This document shows positions 1 to 9,582 of a DNA stretch of 64,000 nt, piece after piece. Source of the DNA: Phototrophicus methaneseepsis (lineage in GTDB: Bacteria > Chloroflexota > Anaerolineae > Aggregatilineales > Phototrophicaceae); assembly GCF_015500095.1 (NCBI RefSeq), contig NZ_CP062983.1, positions 4,526,001-4,590,000 of the forward strand, in the 5' to 3' direction. Below the pieces are notes generated by a model, which saw only the letters and a program-made list of their open reading frames with translations, was not told the DNA's origin and did not search any database. The first letter of the stretch is position 1, and every line of letters begins with the position of its first letter. Both the position numbers and the translations under genes were made by a program.

Positions 1-2
1 TT

Positions 3-620
3 GCAGAAAGTGACGAAACGCATATCCGTATGACCTTCGACAGTCGCGATTTTGAAGATGTGAACTTCCCCTTCTACTTCAGCGCCGAGGCCATCTACCA
101 TCTGGAAGCCGATGCTTTCATCTGGACACTTTCCCTGACGAACGAAGATGACCAGCCCTTCCCGGCAGGCTTTGGCTATCATCCTTATTTCGTCCGTACA
201 GCGCAAATGCCTTTGCTAGAAATCCCCACAGAGCAAGAATTCGTCCTCACGGATGCCATGGCAACAGGCGCACCGCAACCGATCAGTGACGTGGTTGATT
301 TCCGGCAATTGCGAGGGTTGGAAGATGGCGTCGACATCAACCACCTGTTGACAGGCCGTGACATGACCAAGCCCATCCGGCTCGTATATCCTCAGTGGCA
401 CACCGAGCTTCAAATGCAGGCGGACCCCATCTTTAAGCAGGTTGTCGTCTATACGGATATGCATACGCCATCAGTCGCGGTGGAGCCACAAACCAACGCC
501 AACGACGGATTCAATCTCTATGAGCAAGGTATCGCAGAAGCTGGCGTCTTCGTACTGCAACCGGGCGAAACAGCCAGCGGTACAGTCCGCCTGACGACTC
601 AACCTTATGAAGGCTCATAG
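3..620 (+). CDS. Aldose 1-epimerase family protein (5' end outside the window)
   Basis: The frame is open from the first bases of the window, so the N-terminus lies upstream; the first internal ATG is at 30. The motif GFGYHPYF holds the histidine typical of galactose mutarotase-type enzymes, and VAVEPQTNAND near the C-terminus holds the catalytic-base glutamate. Both are seen in the sequence. By family this is a mutarotase fold that interconverts alpha and beta anomers of aldoses, in the cytoplasm. The exact sugar cannot be told. The C-terminal beta strands are complete and end in a stop at 618-620. The YbaK-type gene follows 57 bases later on the same strand with its own good ribosome site, so co-transcription is possible. 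The family is fairly sure; the substrate is not. Confidence 0.85.
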   Translation, partial: AESDETHIRMTFDSRDFEDVNFPFYFSAEAIYHLEADAFIWTLSLTNEDDQPFPAGFGYHPYFVRTAQMPLLEIPTEQEFVLTDAMATGAPQPISDVVDFRQLRGLEDGVDINHLLTGRDMTKPIRLVYPQWHTELQMQADPIFKQVVVYTDMHTPSVAVEPQTNANDGFNLYEQGIAEAGVFVLQPGETASGTVRLTTQPYEGS

Positions 621-677
621 GCGATAAAAGCGCATACGCAGTATTTCATTTGATCGTGAACGTATAGGTGACATATC

Positions 678-1163
678 ATGGCGAAGACGAAGAAACTCAA
701 TTCAATGCGCCTGTTGGAACAAAACGACATCCCCTACGAGGTGCTCCATTACGATACCAGCACGCGCGACGCCCAGGAAGTCGCGGAGTTAATCGGCTTG
801 CCAGAATTTATGGTGTATAAAACGCTGGTGGTGCAATCCATAACGACCAACAAACCCATGCTGGTCATGCTGGCGTCGGATCGTCAGTTGGATTTAAAGG
901 CTATGGCTGCGGCTGCCAATGAGAAAAAAGTGCAGATGGCGACCCATGCGGACGCGGAAAAGCTAACGGGCCTCCAGGTTGGGGGTATTAGTGCGCTGAT
1001 GCTCACCCAGAAGAACTGGCCCGTCTACCTGGACCAACCCGCCAGTGAGCTTCAGCATATTGTCATCAGCGCAGGAGAACGCGGGACGCAGTTACGCGTC
1101 CCGGTCATGAGCCTGATGAATTTGCTCCACACACGACTTGCACACGTCAGCAGAGATGCTTAA
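678..1163 (+). CDS. ybaK: YbaK/EbsC-family aminoacyl-tRNA deacylase (Cys-tRNA(Pro) type)
   Basis: This 161-residue protein has the single-domain YbaK fold. The conserved lysine is in FMVYKTLVV, the glycine loop in QVGGISAL, and the C-terminal strand motif in ISAGERGTQLRV. Family members hydrolyse Cys-tRNA(Pro) made by mistake by prolyl-tRNA synthetase, so it is a quality-control enzyme acting in trans in the cytoplasm. Length is normal for the family. The start ATG at 678 is preceded by TAGGTGA at a spacing of about seven bases, a strong match to the anti-Shine-Dalgarno sequence. The gene ends 10 bases from the end of pfkA on the opposite strand, so the two converge. A proS gene is also in this window (about 50 kb) but is not linked to it. 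Substrate specificity is inferred from the family. Confidence 0.88.
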   Translation: MAKTKKLNSMRLLEQNDIPYEVLHYDTSTRDAQEVAELIGLPEFMVYKTLVVQSITTNKPMLVMLASDRQLDLKAMAAAANEKKVQMATHADAEKLTGLQVGGISALMLTQKNWPVYLDQPASELQHIVISAGERGTQLRVPVMSLMNLLHTRLAHVSRDA

Positions 1164-1173
1164 CGCGCATATC

Positions 1174-2136
1174 TTATTGCAGCATTTGTGCCAGATCGTA
1201 ATATTCCCCGGTGATCTCACGCTGTTGTGAGGTCACTTCTTTTAATGGCACTGTCGTCTGGACACGGCCCTGGCGAGCAACCATGACGCCTGTTTCCCCG
1301 GCGAGCAGGCGCTTGACAGCTTCCACACCCATACGCGTCGCCAGCAGGCGATCAAACGCTGTGGGGCCACCGCCACGCTGAGTATGCCCCAGGATGGTTA
1401 GGCGGATTTCAAAGCCAACATGCTGCTTTTCAAGGAATTCCTGCAATTCAGTGACTTTGTAAGGCGCGCCTTCCGCGATAACAGCAATCGCGTGGGCCTT
1501 GCCTTTGACATAAGCACTTTCCAGGTCACGAGCGACATCTTCCATCGAGAGCGGGCGCTCCGGCGTAATGATGACTTCTGCACCACCAAGGATGCCGCCC
1601 GTCAGTGCCAGGTAACCACAGTTGCGGCCCATGACTTCGATCAGGAAGCAGCGATTATGAGATGTCGCTGTATCCCGCAGGCGGTCCAGCGCGTCGAGAA
1701 TCGTGTTCAGCGCCGTATCGACACCGATACTCGTATCGGTACCATAAATATCATTGTCGATGCTGGCTGGCACGCCAACCGTAGGCACACCCAGATCATG
1801 CAAGACAGTCGCCCCGCGTAAGCTGCCATCACCGCCAATGACGATAACGCCTTCGATGTTATGTTCGTTTAAGCGCCGTAACGCTTTACGCTGACCCTGT
1901 GCTGTCTTAAATTCTTCATTGCGGGCCGTCTGTAAGATCGTACCACCACGCTGAAGAATACCACTCACTTCACGACTGGTCAGGAGTTCCATATCACCAG
2001 AAAGCAAGCCGGCATATGCCTGCCGGATACCATATACTTCTATACCCTGCGCGATCCCGGCACGAACAACTGCTCGTATCGCAGCATTCATTCCTGGGGC
2101 ATCACCGCCACTGGTCATCACGGCGATTCGCTTCAT
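1174..2136 (-). CDS. pfkA: ATP-dependent 6-phosphofructokinase
   Basis: This enzyme phosphorylates fructose 6-phosphate in glycolysis. Visible motifs in order are the N-terminal nucleotide loop SGGDAPGMNAA, the second loop GGDGSLRGA, the catalytic region ASIDNDIYGTD (Ser replaces the usual Thr before Ile-Asp-Asn-Asp), and EVMGRNCGYLA. The length of 320 residues is that of bacterial ATP-PFK. A glycine in the GGDGS loop region favours ATP over pyrophosphate, but this is inference. I place the start at ATG 2136, because AAGAAGG lies about nine bases upstream; a GTG at 2145 is also in frame but overlaps that ribosome site. A weak promoter-like pair (TTGACG at 2215-2220, TAGAAT at 2194-2199, 15-base gap, minus strand) lies upstream. 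The gene faces the YbaK-type gene tail to tail. Confidence 0.95.
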   Translation of the reverse strand: MKRIAVMTSGGDAPGMNAAIRAVVRAGIAQGIEVYGIRQAYAGLLSGDMELLTSREVSGILQRGGTILQTARNEEFKTAQGQRKALRRLNEHNIEGVIVIGGDGSLRGATVLHDLGVPTVGVPASIDNDIYGTDTSIGVDTALNTILDALDRLRDTATSHNRCFLIEVMGRNCGYLALTGGILGGAEVIITPERPLSMEDVARDLESAYVKGKAHAIAVIAEGAPYKVTELQEFLEKQHVGFEIRLTILGHTQRGGGPTAFDRLLATRMGVEAVKRLLAGETGVMVARQGRVQTTVPLKEVTSQQREITGEYYDLAQMLQ

Positions 2137-2343
2137 AACGCGCACCTTCTTTCTATGCTTTATGCAGTCTGCAATGGATTACCAACGCATCACATTCTAC
2201 CGTTGGAATCCCGGCGTCAAAACCCCTATATCATACAGTTTTGTGGTAAAGAAGTCTTTAAGAAATCGCCCTCTGCAGGAAAATACGGAAGGAAGACAGG
2301 ATACAAAAGATGTCAGGTGTCAGGCCTGTACGGATTGTTGGTT

Positions 2344-5300
2344 TCATGCCTGTAGTTCATGCTCCTTGACGAGCACATTTTCCTCACCAACGATCTTACT
2401 CAGATCGTCAATCAAATCGGCACAAAGCCCGGTCGTTTGCTCCGGATAACTGATCGTGATGTTACGTGGTTTGCCCGTTATCACGATTGCAAAGTGGTCA
2501 CGGCCAGGGTATTTAATCAGCAAATTGTGCAGGCGCCGTAAGCGACGACGATCCTTTTCTGTGTCGTTGGAGCGTGGGAACTGCACAGTAACGTGACGTG
2601 GCGCGCCACCATTTGTATGAATATCTATAAACGGGTTGTCATCTATCGGCAGCGTATCTATATCACTGACAGTGGCGTCATCTGCCCAGGCGGGGGCTGG
2701 CTCAGTGGCAAAGGGATCCGCCTCGGCGTAACCATTAGAGAAGCCGCCATGTGACGCATCACCCCTATCAGGGGCAACATCCTCACTGTTATGAGCGTTG
2801 CCATTGTGAGAGGCTTCTGGCGATGTCGCTAGCTCTGGTTCTGGCTCCGGAACAGCACCGAATTGCGGCTCAATCGAGGGGCTATCCGGGCTGTATGATG
2901 CGGGGACCACATCCGCAACAGGCTCCGGCTCCGGCGTTGGTTCATCCTGGGCCATCTCGCCCGTTTCTTCATCGAACAAGAAAGGCGATTCGTCCCTGTC
3001 GTCCATATGTGGGAGCGTCGGTGCCTCATTAGCCCAGGCTGGCGCGCGATCTTCACGCTCTCGCTCCACCATCGCCGCGATATCTTCCGGCGTCATCAAT
3101 TCAAACTCCGTGCTGATAGAATCGGCCTTAATCTGGGCATCCCCACGAGAAATATCGAACGTCCCTTTTACAACCACCAGGTCGCCATCTTGTGGCTCTT
3201 GGTCATCATGATGCATGCGGTAGTCAATAACAACACGGTCCCACGTGCGTGGGAATAGCACCACTTCAATGATGCCTGCCGTTTCGTGCCAATCTTCTAG
3301 CTGCATAATCGCCATTTGCGTGCTGTTCTTGGTAATAATCTTGCGTAGAGAGACAATTTCACCAGCAACGCGCACTTGCTTCTCGTTATAGGCTTCTGGC
3401 TGTGCTTTCAACTCACTGACGATGTTGTTCCCCATCGCCGCAAACGTCATCCGATGGCGATCAACAGGCCGCCCTGTGACATATAAGCCGAGCAGTTCCT
3501 TTTCCCAGGCAAGCATATCACGCGGCCTGACGGGTTGACGAGCTGGGCCAATATGCAGTGTCTCTTCCTCGACGCCCATATCGCCGCCAAACAAGCTCAT
3601 CTGGCCGACTTCCTTAGCTTTGTGATACTCCACGCTGAACCCGACAATGCGATCCAGGTTTTCGTGCAGCGCGTCACGGTCGCCAAAGGGCACCGCCCCA
3701 ACCTTGATGAGGCTTTCCAGCGCGCGTTTACCCACAATCCGCAGGTCAACACGATGGCAGAAATCTTCCAGACTGCTGAACGGGCCGCCCTGTTCACGAA
3801 CATCAATGATGTGTTGTAGGGCCGCGACACCCGCGTTCTTGACAGCGCCCATCCCAAAGCGAATCCCGCGCCGACCATCTTCCAGCGTTTCAATGTCGAA
3901 ATCGGTCTTACTGTAATTGATATTCGGCGGCAGGATGGGAATATTCAGGCGGCGGCACTCTTCCAGGAAGGTGGCGACCTTCGCGCTATCATCAAACTGA
4001 ACGCACAACAGCGCCGTCATGTATTCTTCTGGATAGTGACACTTCAAGAAAGCTGTCTGTACCGTGATAACGGCATAATCCGACGCGTGCGATTTATTAA
4101 AGCCATAATTGGCGAAGAACTCAATTTCGTCAAAGATCTTCTCGGCGATGTCCTCGGAGATGCCATTGGCCGGGCCACGCTCCATGAAGATGCCTTTATG
4201 CTCCATCAGGGCGGCCTGCTTCTTCTTAGAGACAGCACGGCGCATCATATCGGCTTCGCCCAGAGCATAATCGAAGAGCTGGCCCGCAATCTGCATAATC
4301 TGTTCCTGGTAGACGATAATGCCATACGTCTCTTCCAGGATAGGCTTGAGCTTTTCGTGCAGATAGGGCGTCTCTTCATCCCCATGCAGGCGGTTGTTAT
4401 ACTGCGGAATAAATTCCATCGGGCCAGGTCGATAAAGCGAAATACCGGCCACAATATGCTCGAAGCGCTGCGGACGCATATCACGCAGCATCGAGCGCAT
4501 ACCAGGGCTTTCTACCTGGAAGACACCCACCGTATCGCCCCGCCCCATCATTCCGAATGCCTGATTGAGCATCTCGCGTTGTTCATCTGTAATGGGTGAA
4601 TCGTGCCGATAGGGAATGGTCCCCATGTTGTAATGGATGCCCTGATGCTTGGCGATGAGATCACAGGCCTTGCGCAAGATCGTCAACGTCGAAAGGCCCA
4701 GGAAGTCCACCTTCAGCAAGCCGATAGACTCAGCGGTTTCCATGGGGAACTGCGTCACAGCCTTGAGCGAACCCCCGCTGGGGTCCGTGCCCGTGATGCG
4801 ATGCAGCGGGATATATTCATCAAGCGGCCTATCAGAGATAATGACGCCTGCCGCATGGGTCGAGGCATGACGCGTCATCCCTTGCAGCTTCATCGCCGTA
4901 TCCATCACGCGCTGAATCGCTTCATTGCGCTTATAGAGCGATGTCAGCTCCGGGTTTATGTCGATGTATTCCTGGATCGACTTCTGACGAGCTTCTGTCG
5001 GGATCATGCTAGCAGCCTGATTGATGAGCGCAAGGTCTACATCCATCGCACGACCGACATCACGTACAGCCGCCTTCGCCCCCATTGTCCCGAAGGTGAT
5101 AATCGCCGCGACTTTGTCCTCACCATATTTTTCAGCAGCATAAGCGATCATCTCAGCACGACGATCATCCGGGTAATCGAGGTCAATATCCGGCATGGAA
5201 ATGCGGCCAGGGTTCAAAAAACGCTCAAAGAGCAAACTATTCTGGATCGGGTCAATGCTGGTGATACCCATGCTATAAGCGACGACACTACCCGCGCCGG

Positions 5301-6411
5301 AACCGCGCACATTCCACCAGATATCAGCATGCCGTGCGAATTCGCACAGGTCCCACACAATCAGGAAGTAGGTATTGAAGCCCATCTGGTCAATGATGCC
5401 CAATTCACGATTGACGCGCTCAGAGAGTACGGTATCGCTGCGCCAGTCATCGCCATAACGCCAGACCATGCCTATTTCAACCAAATAACGCAGATACGAG
5501 CCTTCGGTGAAGCCTTCTGGGACGGGAAACACAGGCAGATGATAGCCATCATGCTCCAACTCAACCTCGCACATTTCCGCGATTTTGAGGGAATTGGAGA
5601 AAGATTCTGTGAGCATCTCATCCGGGATGCCATTGAAGGCCACCCGCATTTCCTGGGCGCTCTTCATGTAATAGCTGCCTAATGGCTGCAACGACATGCG
5701 GTTTTCTTCACTCTTACGCGACCCTGTCTGGATGCACAGCAAGGTGTCGTGCGTGTCCGTATCGTCGGCGCGTACATAATGCATGTCATTCGAAGCCAGC
5801 AGGCCAATTTTTGTGTGCCCACTCTTGCGATAGTCAACCAACCACTTATTCAGCGTATGAAGCTGGTCAATATCATGAGGCTGAATCTCAAGGTAGAAGT
5901 TCTCAGAGCCAAACGTATCTTCGTAACGGCCAACCCTAGCGCGGGCTTCATCTTCTCTACCATCTTCCACCAAGCGCGGAATTTCTGCCGCGAGGCAGCC
6001 ACTCGTCGCGATGATACCCTCTGAATATTGGGCCATCAGATCCCAATCAATGCGCGGACGGTAATAATAACCGCGTAATTGGCTCTGGCTGGCTAACTTC
6101 AGCAGGTTTCGATAGCCAGTCATGTTCTTAGCCAGCAGCAGCATATGATAGGGACGCTTATCCAGATGTGGATCGCGGTCTTCCATATTGCGTGGCGCAA
6201 GATACGCTTCCATGCCGATGATGGGCTTCACGTCAGCCTTCTTGGCTGACCGGAAGAATTGGATCGCACCGAACATGACGCCATGATCTGTCAGGCCAAC
6301 GGCGGGCATTTCCAGTTCATTGGCGCGTGCCATGACATCTTTGATTTTGCTCTGGCCGTCGAGCAATGAATATTCTGTATGAACGTGAAGGTGAACAAAA
6401 TCGCTAGGCAT
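2344..6411 (-). CDS. dnaE: DNA polymerase III alpha subunit with C-terminal extension
   Basis: This is the replicative polymerase, 1355 residues. The N-terminal PHP domain begins with HLHVHTEYSLLDG. The palm motif PDIDLDYPDD gives Asp408 and Asp410 as likely metal ligands. The fingers and tandem helix-hairpin-helix follow, and an OB-fold lies near residues 1000-1090. DnaE is usually about 1160 residues; here roughly residues 1125-1270 form an acidic, Pro/Glu/Asp-rich, probably disordered linker, and residues 1271-1355 form a separate folded-looking C-terminal domain rich in Arg (KDRRRLRRLHNLL) that ends in an acidic helix. No epsilon exonuclease motif is fused. The start ATG at 6411 is the only one that keeps the PHP domain intact; its ribosome site is weak. 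pfkA follows downstream on the same strand after about 200 bases. Confidence 0.97.
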   Translation of the reverse strand: MPSDFVHLHVHTEYSLLDGQSKIKDVMARANELEMPAVGLTDHGVMFGAIQFFRSAKKADVKPIIGMEAYLAPRNMEDRDPHLDKRPYHMLLLAKNMTGYRNLLKLASQSQLRGYYYRPRIDWDLMAQYSEGIIATSGCLAAEIPRLVEDGREDEARARVGRYEDTFGSENFYLEIQPHDIDQLHTLNKWLVDYRKSGHTKIGLLASNDMHYVRADDTDTHDTLLCIQTGSRKSEENRMSLQPLGSYYMKSAQEMRVAFNGIPDEMLTESFSNSLKIAEMCEVELEHDGYHLPVFPVPEGFTEGSYLRYLVEIGMVWRYGDDWRSDTVLSERVNRELGIIDQMGFNTYFLIVWDLCEFARHADIWWNVRGSGAGSVVAYSMGITSIDPIQNSLLFERFLNPGRISMPDIDLDYPDDRRAEMIAYAAEKYGEDKVAAIITFGTMGAKAAVRDVGRAMDVDLALINQAASMIPTEARQKSIQEYIDINPELTSLYKRNEAIQRVMDTAMKLQGMTRHASTHAAGVIISDRPLDEYIPLHRITGTDPSGGSLKAVTQFPMETAESIGLLKVDFLGLSTLTILRKACDLIAKHQGIHYNMGTIPYRHDSPITDEQREMLNQAFGMMGRGDTVGVFQVESPGMRSMLRDMRPQRFEHIVAGISLYRPGPMEFIPQYNNRLHGDEETPYLHEKLKPILEETYGIIVYQEQIMQIAGQLFDYALGEADMMRRAVSKKKQAALMEHKGIFMERGPANGISEDIAEKIFDEIEFFANYGFNKSHASDYAVITVQTAFLKCHYPEEYMTALLCVQFDDSAKVATFLEECRRLNIPILPPNINYSKTDFDIETLEDGRRGIRFGMGAVKNAGVAALQHIIDVREQGGPFSSLEDFCHRVDLRIVGKRALESLIKVGAVPFGDRDALHENLDRIVGFSVEYHKAKEVGQMSLFGGDMGVEEETLHIGPARQPVRPRDMLAWEKELLGLYVTGRPVDRHRMTFAAMGNNIVSELKAQPEAYNEKQVRVAGEIVSLRKIITKNSTQMAIMQLEDWHETAGIIEVVLFPRTWDRVVIDYRMHHDDQEPQDGDLVVVKGTFDISRGDAQIKADSISTEFELMTPEDIAAMVEREREDRAPAWANEAPTLPHMDDRDESPFLFDEETGEMAQDEPTPEPEPVADVVPASYSPDSPSIEPQFGAVPEPEPELATSPEASHNGNAHNSEDVAPDRGDASHGGFSNGYAEADPFATEPAPAWADDATVSDIDTLPIDDNPFIDIHTNGGAPRHVTVQFPRSNDTEKDRRRLRRLHNLLIKYPGRDHFAIVITGKPRNITISYPEQTTGLCADLIDDLSKIVGEENVLVKEHELQA

Positions 6412-6725
6412 AGGACTTTGGGTTGATTCTCAAACGGGCTAATGGGCTTGTAGGATGCGTTGTAATCTGGAACGATTTGCACATCAAACGATAGGTATAC
6501 GACCACGCTATAGAACGTTTGTCGTACTTCCCTAGTATAGCACGCACCCTAACCAGATGCGCGAGTAAATTGACCAATTCAGAGGCAAAATTTCATATGC
6601 AAATTCGTATATAGCCTAAAAGTACTCTGTGCTACGATAGTCGTCCTGACGAATGTTGAGAAGTTGTCAACGCATCTATAGGCATCTATACGCCAAACAC
6701 CCATATTTAGGATTACACTAACACT
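6412..6725. other. Divergent intergenic region between dnaE and mutM
   Basis: This 314-base, AT-rich gap separates two divergently read genes and should hold both promoters. The mutM promoter is listed separately. For dnaE I see only loose -10-like stretches on the minus strand and do not call one. No gene or RNA is apparent. Confidence 0.6.
6664..6692 (+). promoter_or_regulatory. Sigma70-type promoter for mutM
   Basis: TTGTCA (6664-6669) and TATACG (6687-6692) are spaced by exactly 17 bases. Transcription would start near 6699, giving a leader of about 27 bases before the mutM ATG. Prediction by pattern only. Confidence 0.6.
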
Positions 6726-7547
6726 ATGCCAGAATTACCGGAAGTCGAAACGGTCGTACGGGGCATCCGTCCGAATTTGATCGGCAAGACGATCATGAGT
6801 TTATGGACAGATTGGCCCAGATCACTGAATACAACCACAGAAGATGAGTTTGAAGCGCGCATCGCAGGCCAGCAGATTACCGACGTCTGTCGTCGCGCAA
6901 AATACATCATCATTGCCTTAGATGATACCTATCTCATGATCCATCTCAAAATGACAGGCCGACTCTACGTCACACCCGCATCAGAATATCATGATGCAGA
7001 TCGGTGGGTACACGTCAAATTTGGGTTGGATACAGGCGAAGAACTGCGTTTTAGCGATAGTCGGAAGTTCGGGCGCGTTTACGTCACAAACAGTATCGAA
7101 GATATCACAGGCCAATTAGGGCCAGAACCTCTGGAAGATGATTTTACGCTGGAAGTGTTCAAATCACGCTTCATAACGCGTAAACGGGTCTTAAAAGCCC
7201 TGCTGCTAGATCAGACATTTGTTGCCGGAATTGGAAACATTTACGCTGATGAAGCCCTTTTCCGTGCGAAAATACATCCAGAGCGCCGTTCCGATAGCCT
7301 GAGCGATGCAGAAGTCGCCCGCTTGTATGACACCATACGAGCCGCGCTTATGGACGGCATTCAATATGAAGGCGCAAGCATTACCTGGTATCGCAAGCCA
7401 GATGGCACGAAGGGTGATTCTCAGAACCACTTTTACGCCTACGGACGTGATGGGCAACCCTGCTTGGAATGCGGCACGATCATGGAAAAGATCCGTGTCG
7501 CCCAACGAGGCACGCACTTTTGCCCGACGTGCCAATCGCTGAGTTAA
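6726..7547 (+). CDS. mutM: Formamidopyrimidine-DNA glycosylase
   Basis: This base-excision repair enzyme removes 8-oxoguanine and related lesions and nicks the strand. The sequence starts MPELPEVE, where Pro2 (after Met removal) is the Schiff-base nucleophile and Glu3 the acid. The helix-two-turn-helix region carries GIGNIYADEALF, and the C-terminal zinc finger is complete with CLEC and CPTC pairs separated by the conserved QRGTHF segment. At 273 residues it is full length. The start is fixed by the need for PELPE directly after Met. The next gene starts 14 bases after the stop with its own strong ribosome site, so the two are probably one transcript. Nothing looks degenerate. Confidence 0.97.
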   Translation: MPELPEVETVVRGIRPNLIGKTIMSLWTDWPRSLNTTTEDEFEARIAGQQITDVCRRAKYIIIALDDTYLMIHLKMTGRLYVTPASEYHDADRWVHVKFGLDTGEELRFSDSRKFGRVYVTNSIEDITGQLGPEPLEDDFTLEVFKSRFITRKRVLKALLLDQTFVAGIGNIYADEALFRAKIHPERRSDSLSDAEVARLYDTIRAALMDGIQYEGASITWYRKPDGTKGDSQNHFYAYGRDGQPCLECGTIMEKIRVAQRGTHFCPTCQSLS

Positions 7548-7561
7548 GGAGCGTATACATT

Positions 7562-8653
7562 ATGGATTTTGGCAGTTTTTTCCTACAGGTTTTACCCATT
7601 GCCATCTTCTATCTGATTGTCCCCGCCGCACTACTGATGTTATTCTTTGGCGTACGTCAAGTTCGCCGTCGGATGAATAGCAACACAGCAGCGCAAGGGG
7701 CGACCACAACAAATCACAAAACAGCCATTAGCGCTGCTGATGATGATCCTCTCATGCGCGATATGACGTCACACGATATGACCTCACACGATGTGTCGCC
7801 ACGCGATGAGACGCCATGGGAAGCAGAAGATCATGAGCAAACCCCCAAGAAAACCCGCAGCACCCTGGAACTACTGGCACAGGCACAGTCTGAAGAAGAT
7901 TACGAAGAAGAATCCGATATAGACATGCCTGATATTGCGGCCCTACTTGGCAACCTGGACCCCGACCCAGAGCCACCGGCTAAAGCCACGCCTGCGCCCA
8001 GGGGACGTATTCCCATGCATTCCGGGGGCAGTGTCCAGGCCCACCCCATAGTAACCGTCATGCGGGATGAAGACAGCGGGCGCTTACTGGTTGAGATTGA
8101 TGGCCAGGGTTACTACACCCTGACGGATACGCCAGAGGCTAAAAAGCTGTTCAAAGCGATCATGAAAGAACTTAGCAACGTCATCATGACACCGCTGGAA
8201 GAACAACCAGCACCCAAAGCCGCCGTCGCTGAAGATGCCCTGTTAGAAGAACTGCGCACATCCACAGCCAGCGCACCCAAGCCGCCAACATCCGAATTTG
8301 TGCCGCCGCCACCCGTCGATACAGGCGGTGCAATGCCCGGCGACCTGCCCAGTTACAAGATGGATGATGTCGAAGTCAAAATTGAATCTCGCGGCGCTTT
8401 CCGCAAAGCCAAAGTGAGCATCGAAACCCCACCAGAATTGGATATCGCCGGGGCAATCAATGCTTACCTCCAGCATAAGCTGCGCTATACGCCAGAGATG
8501 GATGGCAATACGATTGGCATCCTCCCCTCTATGAGCGGGGGGGTACGCATTATGGTGAATGGCAAGGGCTACGAAGCTGTTGATGAGATCGACGAACTCG
8601 ATGTACGCAGCTTCGTTCAGCAGTCCATTGCGGAGTGGCAAGAACGCCAATAA
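7562..8653 (+). CDS. Membrane-anchored protein of unknown function
   Basis: I do not recognise a named family. The 363-residue protein begins with one hydrophobic segment (about residues 6-30) followed by an Arg-rich cytoplasmic stop signal (VRQVRRRM). A long acidic, Pro-rich, probably disordered region follows (about 40-150), including a short tandem repeat of MTSHD. After this come two compact regions: about 155-215, with VTVMRDEDSGRLLVEIDGQG, and about 260-363, ending in an acidic helix. The layout suggests a tethered cytoplasmic protein. The start ATG at 7562 has AAGGAG ten bases upstream, directly after the mutM stop; earlier in-frame starts lie inside mutM and would destroy the membrane segment. 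Its place behind mutM suggests co-transcription, not necessarily a shared function. Confidence 0.75.
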   Translation: MDFGSFFLQVLPIAIFYLIVPAALLMLFFGVRQVRRRMNSNTAAQGATTTNHKTAISAADDDPLMRDMTSHDMTSHDVSPRDETPWEAEDHEQTPKKTRSTLELLAQAQSEEDYEEESDIDMPDIAALLGNLDPDPEPPAKATPAPRGRIPMHSGGSVQAHPIVTVMRDEDSGRLLVEIDGQGYYTLTDTPEAKKLFKAIMKELSNVIMTPLEEQPAPKAAVAEDALLEELRTSTASAPKPPTSEFVPPPPVDTGGAMPGDLPSYKMDDVEVKIESRGAFRKAKVSIETPPELDIAGAINAYLQHKLRYTPEMDGNTIGILPSMSGGVRIMVNGKGYEAVDEIDELDVRSFVQQSIAEWQERQ

Positions 8654-8676
8654 CACTCGCCAAATGACCCTACGCC

Positions 8677-9573
8677 TTAAAAGGCGGTGTTATAAACAGC
8701 CGGGTCCATGTTAAAAATCGGCGTTTCGATGACTTCGAGGAAGGGATTGCCCCCTTCCTCGTTTGCTTTTAGCTTGCCTACGGGGCGCTTAGCATCGTGC
8801 ACAAAGATGAGCGTCGCTTCTGTTTGGATGGCCCACTGCTGCCAATGACGTTTCGTCTCTAGCGTGATGAGTGGCTCCACATCATAGGCCGTCATCCAAC
8901 TCAAGCGCTCAAAATGCACGGCATAAGATGCCAGATCACAGATGAAAGCCGCATGCTGGCCCTGGCTTTCTAGCCGCACGCTCATATGCCCTGGTGTGTG
9001 CCCTGGCGTGACGATCCCATGTACACCTGGGGCCAATTCACTATCACCATCCAGCAGGCGCATCTGCCCGCTCGCCAGGAGCGGCTCATAATTGAACGGG
9101 ATGTAAGTGGCGCGGGTGCGTTCATTGGGATGGCTAGCATCTTCGTACTCACGACGCTGAACCACATATTCCGCATTCGGGAACGCAGCAGCAAGTTCAC
9201 CCTCTTCTGTCAAAATGGTGTTGCCCGTGCAATGATCCCCATGTAAATGCGTGTTGATCACGAGGTCAATATCAGCAGGAGAAACACCCAGTTTGGTCAG
9301 GCCGCGCATCAAACCATCGAACGGCTGCTGAAAGTGCAGGATGCGCTGCATCCGTCGATCAACTTTGCTACCATAGCCCGTATCAACCACGATATTTTTG
9401 CCGCCCACCCGTAAGAACAACGTCAATTGGGCCTGTGGCACGAGGTTATTTTCATTAGGCTGCATATAGCGACTATAGAGGGCGCGGGGTACCAGGCCAA
9501 AAGGGCCACCCGCATCAACGAAATAGGTCACATCGTTGAGGATGTGGACTTCAATATCTCCAATTTGCAACAT
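8677..9573 (-). CDS. MBL-fold metallo-hydrolase (lactonase-like)
   Basis: The 298-residue protein has the metallo-beta-lactamase fold. The zinc-binding signature NTHLHGDHCTGN is complete (HxHxDH), a later histidine is in TPGHTPGHMSV, and a metal-bridging aspartate is in FICDLASYAV. Early IVVDTGYGSK is also typical. The nearest well-known group is the AHL-lactonase-like branch, but family membership does not fix the substrate. It is cytoplasmic, as no signal peptide is seen. Its ATG lies 9 bases after the adenosine deaminase stop on the same strand, so it is probably the last gene of the minus-strand group that begins with the winged-helix gene at 11.7 kb. It converges with the membrane-anchored gene that ends at 8653. 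Confidence 0.85.
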   Translation of the reverse strand: MLQIGDIEVHILNDVTYFVDAGGPFGLVPRALYSRYMQPNENNLVPQAQLTLFLRVGGKNIVVDTGYGSKVDRRMQRILHFQQPFDGLMRGLTKLGVSPADIDLVINTHLHGDHCTGNTILTEEGELAAAFPNAEYVVQRREYEDASHPNERTRATYIPFNYEPLLASGQMRLLDGDSELAPGVHGIVTPGHTPGHMSVRLESQGQHAAFICDLASYAVHFERLSWMTAYDVEPLITLETKRHWQQWAIQTEATLIFVHDAKRPVGKLKANEEGGNPFLEVIETPIFNMDPAVYNTAF

Positions 9574-9582
9574 ATCTGGAAC

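Noticed and set aside
4603-5682. Long open frame (359 codons) on the plus strand inside dnaE
   Set aside because: It lies fully antisense to dnaE, has Cys/Arg/His-rich content typical of shadow frames, and no ribosome site or domain.
8671-8685. CGCCTT-AA-AAGGCG as a terminator between convergent genes
   Set aside because: The loop of two bases is too small to form a hairpin in RNA and there is no T-run.
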